64,000 bases of DNA, taken from contig JAFWYA010000056.1 of NCBI GenBank assembly GCA_017517815.1, positions 25,079-89,078 on the forward strand, read 5' to 3'. This DNA comes from Clostridia bacterium (GTDB taxonomy: Bacteria; Bacillota_A; Clostridia; Christensenellales; Aristaeellaceae). The notes beneath the pieces are model-generated. The model did not search any database. It saw only the letters and a program-made list of their open reading frames with translations, and was not told where the DNA came from. The position numbers and the translations under genes were made by a program. This document shows, piece by piece, positions 57,913 through 64,000 of this stretch (its first letter is position 1; every line of letters starts with the position of its first letter).

Positions 57913-59291
57913 TCGTCCTCCGCCAGCTTGGCAGCTTCCAGCATGATGGCGCACTCCATGCGCTTGCGGAACAATTCGCAGCCATATTTGTACACGCCGG
58001 TAACGCTGCCGGTGGAATGGTAGGCATTGGCCGCACAGCCGCCGGAGCAGTACAGCTTGGCCCAGCAGTCAGCGCACTCAGGATGAGCATACACATTGCA
58101 CTTGGCAAACTCGCCCTGAATTTCAGGGTTGGTCACGCCCTGCCATACGTCGCCCAGACGGAACTTTTCCTCGCCCACGAACTGATGGCAGGGATACAGG
58201 TCGCCCCAGGGAGTGACGGCCATATACTCCGTGCCGGAACCGCAGCCAGAAATGCGCTTGTAGATGCACGGTCCGCCGGTCAGGTCGATCATGTAGTGAT
58301 AGAAGGTAAAGGGACGGCCTTCCTTGTGACGCTTGAGCATCAGCTCGGCCAGCTTTTCATACTGTTCCATCACAATGGGCAGATCCTCCTGCGTAAGCTC
58401 GGACGGATCGCCGGGCGCACAGACCACAGGCTCCATGCTCAGCTGGTCAAAGCCCAGATCCAGCATCACCTCAATATCCTTGAGAAAATCGGGGTTTGCA
58501 TGGGTAAAGGTGCCGCGCATATAGTATTCCTTACCGCCGCGGGCCTCCACCAGCTTCTGGAACTTGGGAACGATCTGCTCCCAGCTTCCCTTGCCGGCAT
58601 AGTCCACACGGAAACGGTCGTGGATTTCCTTTCGGCCGTCAAGGCTGAGCACCACATTGCTGCACTCACGGTTGGCAAAGTCGATGACGTCGTCATCGAT
58701 GAGCATGCCGTTGGTGGTCAGCGTGAAGCGGAAGTTTTTGTTGCACTCCTTTTCACGGCTGCGTGCATAGGCCACCAGCTGCTTGACCACATCAAAGTTC
58801 ATCAGCGGCTCGCCGCCAAAGAAGTCCACTTCCAGATTGCGGCGGCTGCCGGAATGCTCGATGAGGAAGTCCAGCGCCTGCTTGCCCACTTCAAAGCTCA
58901 TCACCGCGCGGTCGCCGTGATACTTGCCCTGACTGGCAAAGCAGTAGGAGCAGTTGAGGTTGCAGGTGTGCGCCACATGCAGGCACAGGGCCTTCACCAC
59001 GCCGCTGGTACGCTGTTTGAGCTCGCCGGCCATGGGCTTGAAGGTGTCGGGTGCAAACAGCTTGCCCATTTCCTTCAGCTCGCCCACCTGATCAATACAC
59101 TCTTCCACTTCTTCAAGGGTCACATCCTCACGGCTGCCTAACTGCGCCATGATCTGCGACACGATCTCCTCACGGCTGTGATCCTCATACAGGCCGATGA
59201 TCTCGTAGGCCACCTCATCCACCACATGCACGGAACCGGAATAGACGTCCAGCACGATGAAAAGGCCGCCCAGCTTATATCTGTGAATCAT
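57909..59291 (-). CDS. scfB: SCIFF radical SAM maturase
   Basis: 460 residues from the ATG at 59291. The radical SAM motif is CNLNCSYC (Cys110, 114, 117), followed by EVDFFGGEPLMNF. A SPASM-like region near 345-440 binds extra iron-sulfur clusters (CGSGTEYMAVTPWGDLYPC; CADCWAKLYCSGGC). The N-terminal 90 residues are the peptide-binding RRE domain. It installs thioether bonds in the SCIFF peptide encoded just upstream (59355-59507). Confidence 0.95.
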   Translation of the reverse strand: MIHRYKLGGLFIVLDVYSGSVHVVDEVAYEIIGLYEDHSREEIVSQIMAQLGSREDVTLEEVEECIDQVGELKEMGKLFAPDTFKPMAGELKQRTSGVVKALCLHVAHTCNLNCSYCFASQGKYHGDRAVMSFEVGKQALDFLIEHSGSRRNLEVDFFGGEPLMNFDVVKQLVAYARSREKECNKNFRFTLTTNGMLIDDDVIDFANRECSNVVLSLDGRKEIHDRFRVDYAGKGSWEQIVPKFQKLVEARGGKEYYMRGTFTHANPDFLKDIEVMLDLGFDQLSMEPVVCAPGDPSELTQEDLPIVMEQYEKLAELMLKRHKEGRPFTFYHYMIDLTGGPCIYKRISGCGSGTEYMAVTPWGDLYPCHQFVGEEKFRLGDVWQGVTNPEIQGEFAKCNVYAHPECADCWAKLYCSGGCAANAYHSTGSVTGVYKYGCELFRKRMECAIMLEAAKLAEDE

Positions 59292-59313
59292 TGAGTTGCT
59301 TCCTTTCAATAAA

Positions 59314-59335
59314 AATGCCGCCATATGGCGGCATT
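59314..59335 (-). terminator. Attenuator-like hairpin between SCIFF peptide and maturase
   Basis: AATGCCGCC-ATAT-GGCGGCATT followed by TTTATTG on the minus strand. The maturase ribosome site AAAGGAAG starts just downstream. Partial termination here would make more peptide than enzyme. Confidence 0.8.
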
Positions 59336-59354
59336 GGGAAACCGGTTCAGGAGC

Positions 59355-59507
59355 TTACTTGCTTTCCTTCTTGCTTTCGCACTTCTGGTTGGCAATACCG
59401 CAGCTGGTCTTGCAGGCAGACTGGCAGGAAGTCTGGCACTCGCCGCAGCCGCCGTTCTTGGCGCTCTCGCACAGGTTACGGGTTTCCAGAGTCTTGATGT
59501 GCTTCAT
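59355..59507 (-). CDS. scfA: SCIFF peptide (six cysteines in forty-five residues)
   Basis: 50 residues: MKHIKTLETRNLCESAKNGG, then CGECQTSCQSACKTSCGIAN and QKCESKKESK. Seven cysteines at 13, 21, 24, 28, 32, 36 and 43; the last six form the SCIFF core. GGAGGTCAAGAAT precedes the ATG. This is the ribosomally made precursor that ScfB modifies; the family is nearly universal in Clostridia, and its cellular role is not known. It has its own promoter (59549-59577). Confidence 0.96.
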   Translation of the reverse strand: MKHIKTLETRNLCESAKNGGCGECQTSCQSACKTSCGIANQKCESKKESK

Positions 59508-59548
59508 ATTCTTGACCTCCAAAGGTTTATAGAATCATGGTTCATCTA

Positions 59549-59577
59549 GTTATATCACAGGCATGGTGAAAAGTCAA
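59549..59577 (-). promoter_or_regulatory. Promoter of the SCIFF operon
   Basis: Minus-strand TTGACT-17-TATAAC; the minus-35 overlaps the end of the histidine kinase gene. Confidence 0.75.
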
Positions 59578-61058
59578 CCTTTGACGGCTGCCTGCGGGAA
59601 AGTGAAACGGAATGCCGTGCCCTTGCCGGGCGTGCTTTGCACGTCGATCACTATGCCGTGACGGCGCGCCGCTTCCCGCACGATGGACAGGCCCAGACCC
59701 GTGCTGTCGTAGGCGGGAGAATGTGTGGCATGGAAACGATCAAAAATATACTTCAGTTCTTCAGGCTCAATGCCCACACCATCATCCCCGATGACAATCA
59801 CAGGTTCGGCTTCTTCCAGACGGATGTAAACCCGCTTGCCCTCCGGGGTGAATTTCACCGCATTGTCGACCACAGCCAAAAGCATTTGCCGCAGGCGCGT
59901 ATAGTCGCCTTCAAATTCAAAATGATTGACGGGTTCCTCGCAGACAAAGCGCAGGTTCTTCTGTTCGCACAGTGCGCGGGCGCTCATGGCTACATCGCCC
60001 AGCAGATCGCACAGATCAAAGCGGCTGATGCTTAACACAAATTCACTGTTCTGCAGTCTGGACAGTTCCAGCAGGTCGCGGATGAGCCGCTGCAGCCACT
60101 GGCTTTCTCGAATCATCTGGTCATAGTAGGCCTGTGTTTCTGCACCCGGCGCCACCACGCCGTCGCGCAGCGCCTCAAGCGATCCGCGGATGACCGTCAC
60201 AGGCGTGCGCAGTTCATGTGAAATATTGGAAAAAAGCTGCTGCTGCTGTTCGCGATGCTCCTGATCCTTTTGACGCGCCTCTTCCAGCCGCTGTGCCAGC
60301 ACGTCCATCGAACTGGCAAGCGTACCCACTTCATCGCCGCGCTGCATGTGCATGCGCGTTTCATAACGTCCCTCCGCCAAGAGCTGCGCTGTATGCTCCA
60401 CACGCGCAATGGGGCTTGTGAACAAACGTGAAAACACCATGGCCAGCACAACGGCAACGCTAAAGGCAATCACACAGCTCATGATCAGGATCGCGCTGTC
60501 GGGCAGTTGTGCATAGCCCAGTTCGCGCAGTGTGGCTTCCAGCACCACAACGCCCAGCACCTGGCTGTGCACATTCATCACCGGCATGCTGGCTGTCAGG
60601 TGCAGTTCACCCTGATAATTGGCCTGAATAAACGGCGTCTTGCCCATAAAGCCAAGCGCGATAGTCTGTTCCAGATACAGCGGAAGCAGCGGATTTTTCA
60701 GCGTCTGCACAACGCCGCTGAAGGAACCGGTCACATCGTGGTTGATGTCCACCAGGTATACATTGCAGTCCGTCAGAAGTTCCGTCAGCGTAAGATATGG
60801 CGCAAGCGTCTCCTCGCTGACGATCATGCGTGTTTCATCCAGCGCGTCAAAGCCGGACGGAGCCACCAGTTCAGACAGGTTTTGGGCAATAGCGTGCGCG
60901 TCGCGCTGCATCACCTGGCTGTAATGGCGAATCATCTGCGTGCGCATGAGGGTATTGTACAGCACGCTCAGGATCAGCGCGAAGGCCACAATGAGACTGG
61001 TGAACAGGATCAGCAGTCGTGTGGTAATGGAAATGCCTCTCTTGCCGGCTGCTTTCAT
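59574..61058 (-). CDS. Sensor histidine kinase
   Basis: 494 residues. Two membrane segments (12-34 and about 190-212) flank an extracellular sensor domain. HAMP (215-265), then the H-box FSNISHELRTPVTVIRGSLEAL, N-box AVVDNAVKFT and G-boxes GDDGVGIEPEE and STGLGLSIV. It overlaps the response regulator gene by 4 bp. Signal unknown. The neighbouring secreted FMN-binding proteins, divergent from it, are possible targets. Confidence 0.94.
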   Translation of the reverse strand: MKAAGKRGISITTRLLILFTSLIVAFALILSVLYNTLMRTQMIRHYSQVMQRDAHAIAQNLSELVAPSGFDALDETRMIVSEETLAPYLTLTELLTDCNVYLVDINHDVTGSFSGVVQTLKNPLLPLYLEQTIALGFMGKTPFIQANYQGELHLTASMPVMNVHSQVLGVVVLEATLRELGYAQLPDSAILIMSCVIAFSVAVVLAMVFSRLFTSPIARVEHTAQLLAEGRYETRMHMQRGDEVGTLASSMDVLAQRLEEARQKDQEHREQQQQLFSNISHELRTPVTVIRGSLEALRDGVVAPGAETQAYYDQMIRESQWLQRLIRDLLELSRLQNSEFVLSISRFDLCDLLGDVAMSARALCEQKNLRFVCEEPVNHFEFEGDYTRLRQMLLAVVDNAVKFTPEGKRVYIRLEEAEPVIVIGDDGVGIEPEELKYIFDRFHATHSPAYDSTGLGLSIVREAARRHGIVIDVQSTPGKGTAFRFTFPQAAVKG

Positions 61059-61741
61059 GGCAGATTCCTCTCAAACTTATAGCCTGTCCCCCACACAGTG
61101 GAGATAGAAAAGAAATCATGCGGGTAGACGTCCAGCTTTTGCCTCAGACGTTTGATATGCGAGTCCACTGCTCGATAGCTGCCGATATGCTCATAGCCCC
61201 ACACCAGCGTAAGCAGATTATCGCGGGTAAACACTCGTCCCGGCGCAGAGGCCAGTGTCCACAAAAGCTCCGTCTCGCGGCGGGTCAGGTCCAGCTTATG
61301 TCCGTCCAGCACCACGCTCAGCGACGGCAGATGGATGCTCAGGCTGCCGATGACCAGCGTATCCTCCGCACCGTCCTGCTGCGGCAGGCGGCGCAGCACC
61401 GCCCGCACGCGCGCCATCACCTCACCCGGAGAGAAGGGCTTCACAATATAGTCATCCGCACCGATATCCAGTCCCAGAATGCGGTCGGCGTCCTCGTCGC
61501 GCGCGGTGATCATCAGAATAGGCACCTTTGAAATGCCGCGAATACGCCTGCACACTTCCAGCCCGTCGATTCCAGGCAGCATGATATCCAACAGGATCAC
61601 CGACGGATCAGCCGCCTCAAAAAGCGCCAACGCCTCCTCACCGCTTTGGGCGGTCAAAAAGGGCCAGCCCTGCTGCAGAATGTATCTGGACAGAATTCCA
61701 ACGATCTGCTCGTTGTCGTCCACAACTAAGATGGGCTTCAC
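61055..61741 (-). CDS. OmpR-family response regulator
   Basis: 228 residues. Receiver domain with ILVVDDNEQIVGIL, phospho-acceptor Asp53 in VILLDIMLPGIDGLEV and Lys in IVKPFSPGE; winged-helix output 130-228 (RRETELLWTLASAPGRVFTRDNLL). GTG start with GGGGAGG upstream. Paired with the kinase; divergent from the FMN-binding gene 150 bp away. Confidence 0.95.
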   Translation of the reverse strand: MKPILVVDDNEQIVGILSRYILQQGWPFLTAQSGEEALALFEAADPSVILLDIMLPGIDGLEVCRRIRGISKVPILMITARDEDADRILGLDIGADDYIVKPFSPGEVMARVRAVLRRLPQQDGAEDTLVIGSLSIHLPSLSVVLDGHKLDLTRRETELLWTLASAPGRVFTRDNLLTLVWGYEHIGSYRAVDSHIKRLRQKLDVYPHDFFSISTVWGTGYKFERNLP

Positions 61742-61891
61742 CGCAAGTTCCTCCCCGGTATACAGGATAATCTTTGTTTATTGTAGGAGGTTCCTGCATG
61801 AATGTCAAATATTTATCAATGAAATAGAAAAAGCCATACTTTTGCCACAAATCACTTTTATACTCAAAAACGGAAACCAGGAGGAAGAACC

Positions 61892-62698
61892 ATGAAACGT
61901 TTCCTTGCACTGTTGGCGCTATTGGTACTGACCTGCTCGTGTGCCTTTGCGCAAAACGCTTACCCCGACGGGATTTATCGCGGCTTCTATTACGATGGCG
62001 GCATTGAACAGATCGCCATCCAGTTTGAAATCCGCGACGGAGTGTTTGACAGCATTGTCTACCGCGGTGTGAAATACAAGGATGGCAACTACCTCAGCGA
62101 GGATGCCAGCGATGCACAGAAGGGCACCATGCGGCAGTATCAGCAGCTGGCTGATTATCTGCTGGGCAAGGGCATCGACGCTATTGATGATCTGTACTTC
62201 CCCTACGACATCGTTGAAGACGTTGACGCCGTTACAACGGCTACCGTTCCATCCTCCAAGCTGATTTCCGCCCTGTGGGACGGGCTGAACCGCCGCCCGT
62301 TCAAGCTGCTGGACACCAGCAAGCTGCCCACCGCCGCCGAATATTCCGACGGTGTCTACCGCGGCTCCTACATGGAAGGCGGCACTGAGGAAGTGGCCGT
62401 GGAGTTTACGCTTCGCGACGGCTGCTTTGCCTCCATCAGCTACCGCGCTTTGGCCTATAAGGGCGTTGACTATCTGGCAGCAGATGCGTCCGAACCCATC
62501 CCACAGATTGCCGGCCAGTTCAGTCAGCTGCTGGCTTACCTGGAAGGCAAGCCTGTTTCCAGCGTTAACGACCTGTATCAGCCCGGCAGCATTGCCACCG
62601 ACGCCGACGCTTTTTCCGGCGCCACCATCCGTGCCCCAAAGGTGATCTCAGCCATCTGGGACGCTCTCAACCGGCACGCCTATCAAATGAGTGATTGA
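61892..62698 (+). CDS. Secreted protein with two FMN-binding domains
   Basis: 268 residues. Signal peptide MKRFLALLALLVLTCSCAFA. Two FMN_bind repeats, each starting YPDGIYRGFYYDGG / YSDGVYRGSYMEGG. The flavinylation motifs are DAVTTAT near 118 and DAFSGAT near 245; ApbE links FMN to the final Thr. The layout recalls PplA-type extracellular flavoproteins. GGAGG precedes the ATG. First of three secreted genes; no ApbE gene is in the window. Confidence 0.86.
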   Translation: MKRFLALLALLVLTCSCAFAQNAYPDGIYRGFYYDGGIEQIAIQFEIRDGVFDSIVYRGVKYKDGNYLSEDASDAQKGTMRQYQQLADYLLGKGIDAIDDLYFPYDIVEDVDAVTTATVPSSKLISALWDGLNRRPFKLLDTSKLPTAAEYSDGVYRGSYMEGGTEEVAVEFTLRDGCFASISYRALAYKGVDYLAADASEPIPQIAGQFSQLLAYLEGKPVSSVNDLYQPGSIATDADAFSGATIRAPKVISAIWDALNRHAYQMSD

Positions 62699-62762
62699 TC
62701 GCTCCTCCTGCTTGGATGGGCGGTACATCATAAAACAACCATCCAAAAAGGAGAATGACACA

Positions 62763-63269
62763 ATGAAGAAGATCCTTGCTTCCGTCCTGGCTGCCCTGCT
62801 CGTTCTGACCCTGATGGTTCCCGCTCTGGCTGAGGGCGTTGTCCTCAAGCAGTCCATCTTTGCCGCCCACGGCACCAAGTGCTTCGCCGTGATCACCGTT
62901 GCCATGGATGGCGACAAGATCGCTGCCGCTTACATCGACGAGTTCCAGATCATGGACTCCACCGCCACCACTCCCGTCCCCAATGCTGAGGCCATGTTTG
63001 CCGACAAGCTGGGCGAGAACATGCAGCTGGCTTCCAAGCGCGTGAACGCTGAGTACTACAGCAACAACATGACCAAGGCCGGTTCCACCGTTGCTCTGGA
63101 CGCCAACTATGCTGCCATCGAAGCTTATGTTGCCGGCAAGACCGTTGCCGAGCTGGAAGCTGAGATCGCCGGCAAGGAAGCTGCCGCTGTGGTTGACGCC
63201 GTCGCCGGCTGCACCCTGGTGGACACCCTGGGCTACATCAACGGCATTCTGGACGCCGCCAAGAAGTAA
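62763..63269 (+). CDS. Secreted FMN-binding-like protein with AGCT motif, copy 1
   Basis: 168 residues from the ATG at 62763 (AAAAAGGAG upstream). Signal peptide MKKILASVLAALLVLTLMVPALA. The fold follows FMN_bind: FAVITVAMDGDKIAAAYIDE, then VVDAVAGCTLVDTLGYINGI at the end, where the usual DAVSGAT reads DAVAGCT. The Thr acceptor is kept but Ala is Cys. Whether it is flavinylated is open. It lies 64 bp after the two-domain protein. Confidence 0.72.
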   Translation: MKKILASVLAALLVLTLMVPALAEGVVLKQSIFAAHGTKCFAVITVAMDGDKIAAAYIDEFQIMDSTATTPVPNAEAMFADKLGENMQLASKRVNAEYYSNNMTKAGSTVALDANYAAIEAYVAGKTVAELEAEIAGKEAAAVVDAVAGCTLVDTLGYINGILDAAKK

Positions 63270-63354
63270 TTTCCGCCTCCAATTCCTTTTGGGAAAGTCC
63301 GGCTGCGGGCTTTCCTCCTTTTATGCCCAATTGATCATAAGGAGATCGTTTATC

Positions 63355-63834
63355 ATGAAAAAATTCTTTGCCGCTCTGCTCACCGCTGTTCTGGTTCTGT
63401 CTCTGACCGCTTCCGCCTTTGCTGCCACCGGCCTGGGCGCCATCACCACCGTTTCTGTCAAGGCTGCCACCGCTGAGGCTGCCGGTTCCGTCGCCGTGAC
63501 CACCACCCTGTGCGCTCTGACCCTGGACGACGAAGGCAAAATCGCCGGTGTTGTGTTCGACGTTGTGGAGTCCAAGGCCACCACTGATGCTGACGCCTCC
63601 GCCGAGTCCCTCAGCAAGAACGAGCTGGGCGAAAGCTACGGCATGAAGGCTTATGCTCCCAGCGGCAAGGAATATTTCGAGCAGATGGATGCGCTGGAAG
63701 CCTGGTGCATCGGCAAAACTGTTGAGGAAGTCGTGACCGGCTCCGCTGACAATGCTGACCTGAAGGCTGGCTGCACCATTTACATCGGCGATCAGCTCAA
63801 GGCCCTGCAGGAAGCCGCCGCCAACGCTCAGTAA
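63355..63834 (+). CDS. Secreted FMN-binding-like protein with AGCT motif, copy 2
   Basis: 159 residues from the ATG at 63355 (AAGGAG upstream). Signal peptide MKKFFAALLTAVLVLSLTAS. Related in layout to copy 1: a beta-rich middle (LDDEGKIAGVVFDVVESKAT) and a final KAGCTIYIGDQLKALQEAA with the same AGCT core. It ends 26 bp before the IS element, so any terminator was probably cut by the insertion. Confidence 0.7.
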   Translation: MKKFFAALLTAVLVLSLTASAFAATGLGAITTVSVKAATAEAAGSVAVTTTLCALTLDDEGKIAGVVFDVVESKATTDADASAESLSKNELGESYGMKAYAPSGKEYFEQMDALEAWCIGKTVEEVVTGSADNADLKAGCTIYIGDQLKALQEAAANAQ

Positions 63835-63860
63835 ACCATATTAAAAGACCGCCCTTGACG

Positions 63861-64000
63861 TGAAGTAGTCAATAGTTAGTAGACAGAAAATAACCTAAGC
63901 CACCAGTTCTGTTCGAAACAGGACTGGTGTTTTTCCGTTCAATTTCCGAACGGGACGTTCATTGTTGAAATAGTAGATGGCTTGCGCAACGATCGCGCGC
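63861..64000 (-). mobile_element. IS3-family insertion sequence, one end
   Basis: The last 140 bp hold the end of an IS3 transposase gene and a terminal region (TGAAGTAGTC...). The other end is outside the window. The outer boundary at 63861 is an estimate from the TG terminus. Confidence 0.65.
63895..64000 (-). CDS. IS3-family transposase OrfB, C-terminal end only
   Basis: The last 34 residues, ending AIYYFNNERPVRKLNGKTPV then LFRTELVA. This is the typical C-terminus of the DDE integrase domain of IS3 transposases (YN-x-RP ... LNG-x-P-x-x-x-R). The gene continues beyond the right edge. A hairpin CCAGTTCTGTTCG/CGAACAGGACTGG overlaps the last codons and may be a terminator. Confidence 0.85.
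   Translation of the reverse strand, partial: RAIVAQAIYYFNNERPVRKLNGKTPVLFRTELVA

Noticed and set aside
1..64000. CRISPR arrays
   Set aside because: No regularly spaced repeats of 24-37 bp were seen; the only repeats are attachment sites, operators and the RNA pair.

Overview
The window looks like chromosome of an endospore-forming clostridium (Bacillota, class Clostridia) with moderately high GC. The reasons are a spoVAC-spoVAD-spoVAE cluster, a spoVM gene, the SCIFF peptide with its radical SAM maturase, and clostridial marker families (DUF1836, DUF3343, DegV, TM1266-type regulator, UPF0397 ECF transporter). Strong Shine-Dalgarno sites, frequent TTG/GTG starts and sigma-A promoters with 16-18 bp spacers fit this. 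The mix suggests a gut or rumen lineage near Christensenellales or Oscillospirales, but the sequence alone does not fix the genus.

Layout. 1-5 kb: a cut-off P1 peptidase, a QueH-BirA fusion, the spoVA operon with a tiny upstream gene, spoVM with a small membrane protein, and a gene interrupted by an in-frame TAG. 5-27 kb: a glycan-use region with a secreted beta-helix carbohydrate-binding protein, two DUF5107/TPR proteins, a GH-A clan hydrolase, a DUF6067-like hydrolase, a LacI-like regulator with its helix-turn-helix at the wrong end, two paralogous solute-binding proteins, two LplB/LplC-type permeases, a NamZ-type exo-muramidase and a GH36 alpha-galactosidase. 27-28.4 kb: DUF1836 and DegV proteins.

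28.5-39.2 kb: a 10.7-kb integrated element bounded by 36-bp direct repeats. The right repeat overlaps the 3' end of an intact tRNA-Leu(CAA). It has an integrase, a repressor divergent from an excisionase, a CHC2 primase, a DUF3987 helicase-like protein, a sigma-like factor, a HigBA-type toxin-antitoxin pair and no virion genes, so it resembles a phase-inducible satellite of the PICI type. About 2.1 kb at its left end has no convincing protein gene. It carries at least two related, tandem, promoter-and-terminator-bounded small RNAs, which I consider the most novel item here.

39-64 kb: housekeeping and accessory genes: Nudix, lipid kinase, KDG kinase, an ECF transporter (S, fused A-A, T), a MerR/aldo-keto reductase pair, a GPH sugar symporter with a PIG-L deacetylase, a NitT/TauT-type ABC transporter with a TM1266 regulator and leader peptide, a PucR-type regulator with an S41 protease, a cysteine desulfurase divergent from DUF3343, the SCIFF/maturase/PLP-decarboxylase operon, a two-component system divergent from three secreted FMN-binding-type proteins, and the end of an IS3-family insertion sequence at the right edge.

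In the glycan region the extracellular binding proteins and permeases would import oligosaccharides, which the intracellular hydrolases (no signal peptides seen) would cut. The target glycan cannot be read from the sequence.
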